Assembly: GCA_035378955.1 (NCBI GenBank) | Contig: DAOSUS010000007.1 | Span: 24,578-88,577, forward strand | DNA length: 64,000 nucleotides | Source: Candidatus Hydrogenedens sp. | GTDB lineage: Bacteria > Hydrogenedentota > Hydrogenedentia > Hydrogenedentales > Hydrogenedentaceae | Reading direction: 5' to 3' | Shown here: one piece after another, positions 45,038-53,066 of the stretch | Position numbering within the stretch: the first letter of the stretch is position 1 | How the letters are laid out: each line of letters opens with the position of its first letter | Notes under the pieces: model-generated | Seen by the model: only the letters and a program-made list of their open reading frames with translations | Databases searched by the model: none | What the model was told of the DNA's origin: nothing | Program-made: the position numbers and the translations under genes

Positions 45038-47365
45038 ATGAAAAAGAAATTGCCAAAATATTTTTATAAATATATTTTACCCGTCATTTTTATCTTTCTA
45101 TTGGTGACCTATTATTTCTATATGTTATGGACCCAGGGTCCTGATAACCCGCGTGAGTTTCTGAATGGTTCTTACTCACCACAAGTTTTGTCGAGAGATG
45201 GAAAATTGCTGTGGGTGGGCTTAAATGAAAGTGATAAATGGTGTTTGCCTGTCAATATTGATAAGGTATCTCCGAACTTAATTCAAGCAACCATTGCTCT
45301 TGAAGACCAGCGTTTTTGGAATCATCGTGGTGTTGACTTAGTGGCAATATGCAGGGCGATTATTCAGAACGCACTTTCGATGCGAGTTGTTTCCGGGGCT
45401 TCTACAATTACGATGCAGGTAGTAAAACAATATTACCGAAATAACAAAGACCTTATTCCTGATTCTGTTTATCGTAAATATTACTTTAAACTGTTTCAGA
45501 TAGTTCAATCTTTGCGTTTGGAGAGATATGCAACTAAAAAAGAAATATTGCAAGCCTATTTAAACAATGTTTCTTACGGAGCTAATTTAGTTGGCGTTGA
45601 ATCGGCTTCTTATCGTTATTTTGGGAAAAGTGCAGAAATGTTGAGTATTAATGAGAGTGCTCTTCTTGCGGGTATTCCTAAGGCACCGGAGAAATATCGC
45701 CCTGATAAAAATCTTTCACAGAGCCTTCAAAGAATGCGGTTCGTATTAAAGAGAATGAATGAGGAGGGCTATATTGATGAAAAGCGATTTGTAGAAGTAG
45801 TGAAAAGCAGGGTAAATGTTAATTATTTTCCTTTTCCTGCTTATTGTAAACATTGGGCAGAGGGAAATGAGAAACTTTGGGACAAAAAAAAGACTATAAA
45901 GACTTTCATAGATTATGATATTCAGGTTCAGGTAGAAGATTTGTTAAAGAAGAAAGTTCAGCAGTGGAGTCCGGAGATTGCTATGGCTTCTGCTATGGTT
46001 GTGGATATTTCTTCTGGAGAGATATTGGCACGAGTGGGGGGTATATCAAGAAGACCAAGAATTCCCGTCAGTTATTTGGATTTTTGCAGTATACCGCGTT
46101 CTCCGGGGTCTGCGTTGAAACCTTTTTTATATTGTCTGGCAATGGAAAAAGGACTGTTGTTTTCTGAGGAAGTTCTATATGATTCTGATTTTGATGTAGG
46201 TAACTATACTCCTAAAAATTTTGATGAAATATTTCACGGTTTTATAGATGCAACTACTGCTTTGAGATACTCATTGAATATCCCCGCTGTTATTCTTATG
46301 CAAAGGACAGGAACGCTTCCATTCATAGATAAATTAGAGAAATCAGGGCTTAATTTACTGAAATATAATTCGAATATCTTTAAATCAGGCTTAGGGGTTG
46401 TATTAGGAAATTGTGAAGTAAATATGGAAAATATGATGCAAGCATATTTCTGTTTAGCCAACGAAGGACTTTTTAAACGGATTAAATATTTTGATGATGG
46501 GCAGGAAGATATATCTGTTCAAGTATTTGACCGTGGGACTGTTTCTGTGCTTTATAAGATGCTGGAAAACAAGTTAGTAGGTGAAGTATCAAAAGATACA
46601 GTTCGGTTATCAAGAGAGCCTGTTCGTATATGTTGGAAAACGGGAACATCTTCGGGACGGCGTGATGCATGGGCTTTTGTATTTAATAAACATTATCTTG
46701 TTGGTGTGTGGATGGGGAATCCCCAATTTACGGGAAGTGCAAAATTGGTTGGTGCTTTGACGGCATATCCTACTGCCTGCGATATATTCCGATTGCTTCC
46801 AGAAAAGAAAGGTTATGAGTTTCCCGATTTCCCAAATGAGGATGTTCGCCCTGTAGAAGTTTGTAGTTTGAGCGGATTGCCTGCAAATCCCTATTGCAAA
46901 TCTAAAAAGACTGTTTATGTTTCAAAAAATGTGCCGTTATCTCGTATATGTGATGTTCACTATTATGATATGTATACTGCCCAAGTCAAAGAAAGGTTCC
47001 CCTCACAAAGCAAAAACTGGGATTTAGCAAAGGTAGGTGTTATCTCTAATGCGGGTGATGTTCTAGAGACGAAACTTCCCCTGAAAATAATATCTCCTTC
47101 GGATGGTTCTAAATTTATATATAGTTCCACTGCCAATCAGAATAGTATCCGATTGAGAACATCAAGGGATAGCTCTCATCAGATATATTGGTATGTGGAT
47201 GACCGTTTTATTGGGGAAAGCACCTACGAACAGCCCTTATGGTGGAATTTAACACTTGGAAAACACAAGATTTATTGTCTGGATACTACAGGGGATAATG
47301 ATACGGTATATGTGGATGTGAATTTGCCTGATGGGGTTATGAAAATCGCAGATGCAGATAAATAA
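45038..47365 (+). CDS. pbpC: Penicillin-binding protein 1C
   Basis: A 775-residue bifunctional PBP with a short cytoplasmic start and an inner-membrane anchor (~13-30). The GT51 domain has ALEDQRFWNHRGVD (catalytic Glu89), SGASTITMQVVK, and AYLNNVSYGANLVGVE. The transpeptidase domain has SALK (Ser358, Lys361), SLN in RYSLNIPAV, and KTGTS. A BiPBP_C-like domain ends the protein. Length fits PBP1C. The alpha-2-macroglobulin gene is directly upstream, the arrangement seen in proteobacteria, and is thought to link envelope repair with protease defence. Confidence 0.95.
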   Translation: MKKKLPKYFYKYILPVIFIFLLVTYYFYMLWTQGPDNPREFLNGSYSPQVLSRDGKLLWVGLNESDKWCLPVNIDKVSPNLIQATIALEDQRFWNHRGVDLVAICRAIIQNALSMRVVSGASTITMQVVKQYYRNNKDLIPDSVYRKYYFKLFQIVQSLRLERYATKKEILQAYLNNVSYGANLVGVESASYRYFGKSAEMLSINESALLAGIPKAPEKYRPDKNLSQSLQRMRFVLKRMNEEGYIDEKRFVEVVKSRVNVNYFPFPAYCKHWAEGNEKLWDKKKTIKTFIDYDIQVQVEDLLKKKVQQWSPEIAMASAMVVDISSGEILARVGGISRRPRIPVSYLDFCSIPRSPGSALKPFLYCLAMEKGLLFSEEVLYDSDFDVGNYTPKNFDEIFHGFIDATTALRYSLNIPAVILMQRTGTLPFIDKLEKSGLNLLKYNSNIFKSGLGVVLGNCEVNMENMMQAYFCLANEGLFKRIKYFDDGQEDISVQVFDRGTVSVLYKMLENKLVGEVSKDTVRLSREPVRICWKTGTSSGRRDAWAFVFNKHYLVGVWMGNPQFTGSAKLVGALTAYPTACDIFRLLPEKKGYEFPDFPNEDVRPVEVCSLSGLPANPYCKSKKTVYVSKNVPLSRICDVHYYDMYTAQVKERFPSQSKNWDLAKVGVISNAGDVLETKLPLKIISPSDGSKFIYSSTANQNSIRLRTSRDSSHQIYWYVDDRFIGESTYEQPLWWNLTLGKHKIYCLDTTGDNDTVYVDVNLPDGVMKIADADK

Positions 47366-48901
47366 CTACCAATAGGTGTAGAATAAAGCTTCTGTTAATA
47401 CCGTTTGAAAGATTAAGAAAAGAATAATCACGCCCAGAGTATTGCTATTGTTAAAACGATTATGCCAGAAGTGTAATGAGGGGACAAGGAAGAAGGGGAA
47501 TACATATAAAGCAGAGCGTTCTCCTTCTCCGGGGGCAATGTATGCAAGAGTTAAGATTAGTAATGTAGTTAAAAATAAGACAACCTCATATTGTTCTTGT
47601 CTGTTTTTTGTCCCTATTTGTCTCAAAAAACCAAAGAGTATAGGAATTCCTGTGAAATATGCCCAGGTTAGAGGAGTAAATAACTTGAACCACCATAAAG
47701 AGTAACGAGGAGCAATAATTTGGAGAGATTGTATGTCTTCTTGAAACATTTTTTGTGCTTGAAAAAATACCTGAATAGGTCTGTAACCTGTAATGAAATA
47801 GAGGATAAAATAAAACGAAAAAAAGCCTATAAGCATACAAACAGCCCATATGATTAGTCGGGAAAAAGAAGATTGCTTTTTAAGAAAAACAATGATACCA
47901 CGAAGAAGAAAGTATATCCCTATTGAAAGCAAAGTAAATTTGAAAAGGGATAAAATAGCAAAGGATATACCGGATATAAATATAAAAGGGATGGAAGATT
48001 TATTTATTGATTTTTCAAATGTCCATAAAGAGAGAAATAGAAATGGCATATATAAAATTTCGGTAGATGTGGCACAAAAGAGCACTAATGAAGGAATAAG
48101 AGTATAGAGAAATGTCCCTATGATTGCTGTTTTCGTATTATTGTATGTTAATTCTTTTATCCATAGGAATAATGGGAATATTGCCAGTCCACCAAAAAAT
48201 ATAGTAAAAAGCGAGAGGGACATCGGAGATTTTCCTATGAGATAAGAGCAAAACCAGAGTAAAGATAAAGGTCCCGGTGGTGCCAATCTTCCATGTAAGG
48301 ATAAATGAGGTTGTATCTCATGATAACGGCTAAAAAGTTCAAAGATATTTTTGGTAATTCCGATGTCTCCAATATATTCATATTTTGTCCGTTGGTATGG
48401 TTGGGCTATTGCCGTTAATCCATCACGGATACTCGCTACTTCTATGGAAAATAAAATGTAAAACAGGTATATTCTCAGGAGAATAAGTCCTATTTTTTTA
48501 TTCTCTTCTAAGTTTTTATTTGATATAACTTTTATGAAAAGTGACATGGAAACGGTTATAAGAAGAAATAAAAAAATATTGTTGAAAATTTGAAAAGAAA
48601 GTGTTTTATCCTGAATATAGGAGGAGCATAATAAAAAGATAGAGCAAAAGAGGGCAACCATTATTTTGTAGATTTTATGGTTTAAGTAGAGGACAGAAAA
48701 ACCTCCAATTATTATAAAAAAGGGTAATTGTAATGAACGAAGAAGAGAGGGATAAATAGGTTTCCATAATGCATAAAAGGGCGTAATATGACGATAAATA
48801 GGCTCAATTCCCACTAAATAAAATAGAGAAACCATTAGGAAATAAATTAAAAGTAAGGACAGAAACATAGGGAGATAAATTATTTCATTCTCTATTTTCA
48901 T
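47366..48901 (-). CDS. Glycosyltransferase family 39-like polytopic membrane protein
   Basis: A 511-residue protein with ~11-13 predicted membrane helices. The first extracytoplasmic loop region is polar; later comes RDGLTAIAQPYQRTKYEYIGD, followed by HLSLHGRLAPPGPLSLLWF, the pattern of C-type or GT39 (dolichyl-phosphate-mannose type) transferases that use lipid-linked sugars. A substrate cannot be named. It is convergent with pbpC, starting on the base after the pbpC stop, with no room for a terminator. An upstream divergent region of 228 bases separates it from the TolA-like gene. Confidence 0.7.
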   Translation of the reverse strand: MKIENEIIYLPMFLSLLLIYFLMVSLFYLVGIEPIYRHITPFYALWKPIYPSLLRSLQLPFFIIIGGFSVLYLNHKIYKIMVALFCSIFLLCSSYIQDKTLSFQIFNNIFLFLLITVSMSLFIKVISNKNLEENKKIGLILLRIYLFYILFSIEVASIRDGLTAIAQPYQRTKYEYIGDIGITKNIFELFSRYHEIQPHLSLHGRLAPPGPLSLLWFCSYLIGKSPMSLSLFTIFFGGLAIFPLFLWIKELTYNNTKTAIIGTFLYTLIPSLVLFCATSTEILYMPFLFLSLWTFEKSINKSSIPFIFISGISFAILSLFKFTLLSIGIYFLLRGIIVFLKKQSSFSRLIIWAVCMLIGFFSFYFILYFITGYRPIQVFFQAQKMFQEDIQSLQIIAPRYSLWWFKLFTPLTWAYFTGIPILFGFLRQIGTKNRQEQYEVVLFLTTLLILTLAYIAPGEGERSALYVFPFFLVPSLHFWHNRFNNSNTLGVIILFLIFQTVLTEALFYTYW

Positions 48902-49129
48902 ATTTTGCCTTATATCCCAAATATATTTTTGTATTTGTTTCTAATAGGTGTCTATGTTTCACTTGAAATTTTTCGTTTATATAAAAATCATATATTGTGT
49001 TTTTATATACCGATAAGAACTTTTTTTCAGAAATAAACATAAATACTATAAAAGAAAAAAAGGAAACAAGTAAAAAGCAGTTATTTTATGATATTATAAT
49101 GTTCCCAAGGAGGGAAGATATTATTAGCG

Positions 49130-49957
49130 ATGCAACGGTTATATCAGGAATATTGGAAGAAAAACAAAGATTCGAGAAGAATTCGCCAGGCGTTTTTGTT
49201 CTCGATACTTTTCCATATTGTTATATTTGTTCCATTTTATTTTTATAAATTTAAGACACCAGAACCGATACCTTTAGTTTTTCAAGTTTCGTTAGAAAAT
49301 CCTGTCCCGGATAAACCTATAACACAAGAAACCCCACCGGAACCTCCGAAACCGGAACCACCGAAGCCAGAGCCACCTAAGCCCGAACCACCGAAACCCG
49401 AACCGAAACCCGAACCTAAACCCGAACCACCCAAACCTGAATTAAAACCTGAACCCAAGCCAGAACCAAAACCTGAACCGAAGCCCGAACCCAAACCGGA
49501 GCCGAAACTGAAACCCAAACCAGAGAAAAAACCTCCTGAAGAAAAACCGAAGGAGAAACCCGAACCCAAGAAGGAGCAACCCCCTCCCAAAAAACAAGAG
49601 CCAACTCCTAAGCCTGAACCTACCACTGCTCCTTCTGCTCCCAAAGCACAGGTAGCCAATCCTTTACCTCCGGAATTAGAATGGTGGGCGAGACAGGTGC
49701 AAAGAAAGATAGAATATGCATGGGAAATTCCGAGTGGTGTGAAGATTGATAAGGAAAATAATGTTGCAGAGGTTTCTTTCTGGGTAAATAGGAATGGTGA
49801 ACTGATTGAACAACCCGTGGTTACAAAACAAGCCAGTGACCCTGAATTAGGAGCATCCGGAGTAAGGGCCATACTACTTGCGGCTCCCTTTCCTCGTTTC
49901 CCAGATGGTTTTAACAAAGATGAACAACTCGTTGTTTATGCCTTTTCTTTAGAGTAG
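49130..49957 (+). CDS. TonB/TolA-like energy-transduction protein with a long Pro-Glu-Lys repeat spacer
   Basis: A 275-residue protein: short cytoplasmic start, one membrane helix (~22-40), a long PEPK/PEPPK repeat spacer (~65-170), and a TonB/TolA C-terminal domain (PELEWWARQVQRKIEYAWEIP..VAEVSFWVNRNGELIEQPVVTKQASDPELGASGVRAILLAAPFPRFP). TonB/TolA proteins span the periplasm and convey proton-motive force from ExbBD/TolQR to the outer membrane. The next gene is tolB, which suggests a TolA role. No tolQ, tolR or pal was found in this window. The GGAGGG site at ~49110 is far from the ATG (about 17 bases), so the start is only moderately sure. Confidence 0.85.
   Translation: MQRLYQEYWKKNKDSRRIRQAFLFSILFHIVIFVPFYFYKFKTPEPIPLVFQVSLENPVPDKPITQETPPEPPKPEPPKPEPPKPEPPKPEPKPEPKPEPPKPELKPEPKPEPKPEPKPEPKPEPKLKPKPEKKPPEEKPKEKPEPKKEQPPPKKQEPTPKPEPTTAPSAPKAQVANPLPPELEWWARQVQRKIEYAWEIPSGVKIDKENNVAEVSFWVNRNGELIEQPVVTKQASDPELGASGVRAILLAAPFPRFPDGFNKDEQLVVYAFSLE
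49331..49620 (+). repeat. Pro-Glu-Lys coding repeat region of the TolA-like gene
   Basis: Imperfect 6- to 12-base units encode PEPPKPEP and PEPKPEPK. In TonB such a segment is a stiff rod across the periplasm; length changes there are tolerated. The unit array is translated and does not look like a CRISPR. Confidence 0.85.
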
Positions 49958-50061
49958 TTGAGATTATAATAGGGACACAAATCTTAAATGTAAACAGGGT
50001 TTATTTTTAGATATAATACTTCTGAATAATAATTTATTAGATTTAAGTAAAGGAGTTGCCA

Positions 50062-51393
50062 ATGAGAAATAATCAATTATTTATCATAATGTTATTATCT
50101 TTTTTATTAGTTGGAATAATATTTGATGTAATGGCACAGGACGCAATTCGCCTTCAATCTGTTAGAGGAGTGGATAGAAGGATTTTGGTTGCGGTTCCAC
50201 CTTTTTGTCCAGATACTCCTGATTTGAGTGGTGTTGCTGTGGAATTGTCAGAAGTAATGGCTTATGACCTTGAATTTTCAGGATTATTTATTTTACTGCC
50301 GCGGGAACGCTATCCAGTTGGATTTGTTGCTTTGGACAAAGATGTGGCAAGCATTAATTTTGATGCATGGCGTGCTACGAAAGCAGAATTTTTATTGTAT
50401 GGTTTTGTCAAGAAAGAAGACGGGAAATATGTATGCCAATTTCGTCTATTAGACCTTCTTTCAAGTAATCAGGTGGTAGGGAAAGAGGTTCGTGTTGATA
50501 TTTCTAACTCTCGTTTGGCATCGCACCGATTTTCTGAGGAGGTAATTGCTTTTGTTGATGGAATCCCCGGGTCGGGAACAAGTCAGATTTGCTTTACAGG
50601 TATTGTAGGGAAAAATAAAGAATTATTTATCGCAGATTATGATGGAGCCAATGTAAAACAAATTACAGAACATGGGTCTATTTCAATAAAACCTAAAGTT
50701 TCTCCAGATGGAATGAAGATTGCATATCTTTCCTATAAAGATAGGTATTCCTTTCTTTATGTCTTTGACCGTTTAACAGGCAAGGTTACGCCATTATCAA
50801 AAGAGGTGGGATTGAATTCAGCGCCATCATGGTTTCCTGATGGCAATCGGTTGGCGATGACTTTAAGTAAAGACGCAAATATGGAAATTTATATCCGTAA
50901 TATGGATGGGAGTAATCCCGTTCGTATTACAAGAAATAAAGATGCAGACACTTCTCCGTGTATTTCTCCGGATGGGTCAAGAATTGCATTTGTCAGCGAC
51001 CGGGGTGGAAATCCCCAGATTTATGTTATGGGCGTTGATGGTAGTGATGCCCGTCGTATTTCCTATCAAGGAGGAAATTCGTATGACCCCGCATGGTCTC
51101 CAGATGGAAAAATGATTGCCTATGTTGTGGAGCAGAGGGGTGAAGGTTTTGAAATTTATGTAATGGATGCGGATGGTGCTAATCCGCGAAGATTAACGAA
51201 TTCCTATGGTAATAATGAGTCTCCTACATGGTCACCAGACTCGCGACATGTGATGTTTTGCTCTACAAGAAATGGACGATGGGAATTATGGGCTGTAAAT
51301 GTGAAGACAGGGGAAGAACGACATATCCCTAATTTAAAGATGGAAGCCCAGGGACCGTCTTGGGGACCCCGCATGAAAAGCGATAGCAAATAG
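50062..51393 (+). CDS. tolB: TolB, periplasmic beta-propeller of the Tol-Pal system
   Basis: ATG 50062 has AAAGGAG at 6-7 bases; the TTG at 50056 would be too close. The 443-residue protein has a signal peptide, an N-terminal alpha/beta domain (RILVAVPPFCPDTPDLSGVAVELSEVMAYDLEFSGLF), and six propeller blades of the PD40 type (DGMKIAYLSYKD, PDGNRLAMTL, PDGSRIAFVSDRGGNPQIYVM, PDGKMIAYVV, PDSRHVMFCSTRNGRWELW). In the Tol-Pal system TolB links TolA to Pal and helps outer-membrane constriction. The TolA-like gene lies 104 bases upstream; smpB follows 37 bases downstream. Confidence 0.93.
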   Translation: MRNNQLFIIMLLSFLLVGIIFDVMAQDAIRLQSVRGVDRRILVAVPPFCPDTPDLSGVAVELSEVMAYDLEFSGLFILLPRERYPVGFVALDKDVASINFDAWRATKAEFLLYGFVKKEDGKYVCQFRLLDLLSSNQVVGKEVRVDISNSRLASHRFSEEVIAFVDGIPGSGTSQICFTGIVGKNKELFIADYDGANVKQITEHGSISIKPKVSPDGMKIAYLSYKDRYSFLYVFDRLTGKVTPLSKEVGLNSAPSWFPDGNRLAMTLSKDANMEIYIRNMDGSNPVRITRNKDADTSPCISPDGSRIAFVSDRGGNPQIYVMGVDGSDARRISYQGGNSYDPAWSPDGKMIAYVVEQRGEGFEIYVMDADGANPRRLTNSYGNNESPTWSPDSRHVMFCSTRNGRWELWAVNVKTGEERHIPNLKMEAQGPSWGPRMKSDSK

Positions 51394-51430
51394 GATTGGT
51401 AAGAGATAATAAATAGTAAAGGTTTAGATT

Positions 51431-51898
51431 ATGCCACGGCACAGTGGAGAAAAATTAATCGTTCAAAATCGCCGTGCTCATTTTGATTATGAAATATTCG
51501 AGCGATATGAAGCAGGAATTGCATTAAAAGGCACAGAGGTAAAGTCTCTAAGAACATCGGGTAGTATGTCCATACAGGATGCTTATGTGGATTATGAAGA
51601 AGGCGAATTATTCCTTGTTAATGCTTATATTCGTCCCTATGAACAGGGGAATATCTTGAATCATGACCCCCATCGTAAGAGAAAATTATTACTTCATAAA
51701 CGCGAAATCCTTCGTTTAGGCAAGAGGATTGAAGAAAAAGGGCTAACTCTCATTCCGTTACGAGTTTATTTTAAGAATGGTCTGGTAAAAGTAGAGATAG
51801 GATTGGGGCGTGGTAAGAAGGTTATTGATAAACGAGAAGATATAAAAAAGAAGGAAACACAGCGAGAAATGGAACGGGTTGTAAAAAGATACCGATGA
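51431..51898 (+). CDS. smpB: SsrA-binding protein
   Basis: A 155-residue protein that binds tmRNA for trans-translation rescue of stalled ribosomes. The OB-fold begins LIVQNRRAHFDYEIFERYEAGI and continues LKGTEVKSLRTSGSMSIQDAYVDYEEGELFLVNAYI, then YEQGNILNHDPHRKRKLLLHKREI; the basic tail DKREDIKKKETQREMERVVKRY is typical. Start ATG fits the domain. It lies between tolB and an unknown small gene. Confidence 0.96.
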   Translation: MPRHSGEKLIVQNRRAHFDYEIFERYEAGIALKGTEVKSLRTSGSMSIQDAYVDYEEGELFLVNAYIRPYEQGNILNHDPHRKRKLLLHKREILRLGKRIEEKGLTLIPLRVYFKNGLVKVEIGLGRGKKVIDKREDIKKKETQREMERVVKRYR

Positions 51899-51936
51899 AT
51901 GTTTGTTTGATGTTTTTAAACTGATGGAGGTTAACT

Positions 51937-52308
51937 ATGGAAATAAATGAACAGAAAAGAGTAAATCCGATTAAGTGGGAACCTAAAGATTTCTGGGTTC
52001 AGTATATTGGTTCTATGACCCCTTCAGCATTCTTAAAAATCTCCGGAGTTTATAGCCCTTATAGAGCAGTTGAAAAACATTTACGGAAGTTATCTACTTT
52101 TTATGGTATTGTGCGGAGGAATACATGGAAAGAAACATTCAGTGAACCTTTGCAATTTAATTATGAAGAGGTGTATTGGGGTATTATTGCCTATTTAAAA
52201 GAGACGGAAAACGAATGGAAACAGGAATGGAAAGAGTTCTGGCTTGCTCAGGATGATGATGACCCGTTGAGTATTAACAATGCTCCTAAACCATCAGAAA
52301 ACCCATAA
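51937..52308 (+). CDS. Small protein of unknown function
   Basis: A 123-residue cytoplasmic-looking protein rich in Trp, Tyr and charged residues (VNPIKWEPKDFWVQYIGSM, YEEVYWGIIAYLKETENEWKQEWKEFW) with an acidic Asp tail. It has no family I recognise. A GGAGG site precedes the ATG. It sits between smpB and a DUF434 gene; frame, length and spacing support a real gene. Confidence 0.6.
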   Translation: MEINEQKRVNPIKWEPKDFWVQYIGSMTPSAFLKISGVYSPYRAVEKHLRKLSTFYGIVRRNTWKETFSEPLQFNYEEVYWGIIAYLKETENEWKQEWKEFWLAQDDDDPLSINNAPKPSENP

Positions 52309-52332
52309 CTAAATAATATCAGTAATTAAAAA

Positions 52333-53058
52333 ATGAGCCATCAACGACATCGGGGAAAAAACCCGGAAGATGAAAAATTATTTTCTCCCGAACAGATGGT
52401 TCTATTGAGAAAAGCCGTAAAAGACCTATCCTATCTCTATACACGGGGTTACTCAGAAAAAATAGCGGTGAAAGTAGTTGGTGACCATTATCAACTAAAA
52501 AGTCGACAAAGACTGGTAATTCAAAGGGCGGTATGTTCCGACACTTCTTTAGAAATTCGTAAAAGGAATGAAGTTGGAGAGTATGTTAAAAAAGGCGAGC
52601 AATTTCTTATTGACGGATATAATCTGTTAATTACTGTAGAAAGTTTATTATCGGGTGGAATATTAATTTGTGGGAGAGATGGTTGTATTCGCGATATAGC
52701 CAGTTTGCACGGTACTTATCACAAGGTTGAAGAGACTGTTCCTGCTATTCATTGGATAGGAGAACACTTATCTATTTTTGAGCCTTCCGATGTAATCTGG
52801 TTTTTAGATAAACCTATATCTAATAGTAAAAGATTAGCCCAGTTAATTGAAGGGAACTTTAATGAAAGAGGATGGAACTGTAAAGTAGAAGTTGTGAATA
52901 ATCCGGATTACGAAATTGTAGAGAGAAAGGGTATTGCTATTTCTTCAGATAGCTGGATTCTTGATAGGGTTTCTTGTTGGTTGAATTTCGTTTCACGAAA
53001 TATAAAAAATTTGTGGGGAGCATTAAGAATACTTGATTTTTCGACAGAATCTAAGTAG
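52333..53058 (+). CDS. DUF434 family protein
   Basis: A 241-residue protein. Residues ~20-70 match the short DUF434 helical domain (LRKAVKDLSYLYTRGYSEKIAVKVVGDHYQL, then SRQRLVIQRAVCSD), followed by a DUF5616/PIN-like alpha/beta region (FLIDGYNLLITVESLLSGG, DIASLHGTYHK, DVIWFLDKPISNSKRLA). DUF434 is known mainly from archaea and some bacteria; the Asp-rich layout of the second part recalls PIN nucleases, but activity is not established. It is convergent with the kinase gene, 8 bases away. Confidence 0.78.
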   Translation: MSHQRHRGKNPEDEKLFSPEQMVLLRKAVKDLSYLYTRGYSEKIAVKVVGDHYQLKSRQRLVIQRAVCSDTSLEIRKRNEVGEYVKKGEQFLIDGYNLLITVESLLSGGILICGRDGCIRDIASLHGTYHKVEETVPAIHWIGEHLSIFEPSDVIWFLDKPISNSKRLAQLIEGNFNERGWNCKVEVVNNPDYEIVERKGIAISSDSWILDRVSCWLNFVSRNIKNLWGALRILDFSTESK

Positions 53059-53066
53059 GAATGGGG

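Noticed and set aside
49331..49620. Repeated units that could be taken for a CRISPR or tandem-repeat array
   Set aside because: The repeats are coding, imperfect, without constant spacers, and translate to a typical TonB spacer.
49282..49917. 211-codon minus-strand frame rich in Gly and Ser
   Set aside because: It is the antisense shadow of the PEPK repeat in the TolA-like gene; the repetitive codons keep several frames open.
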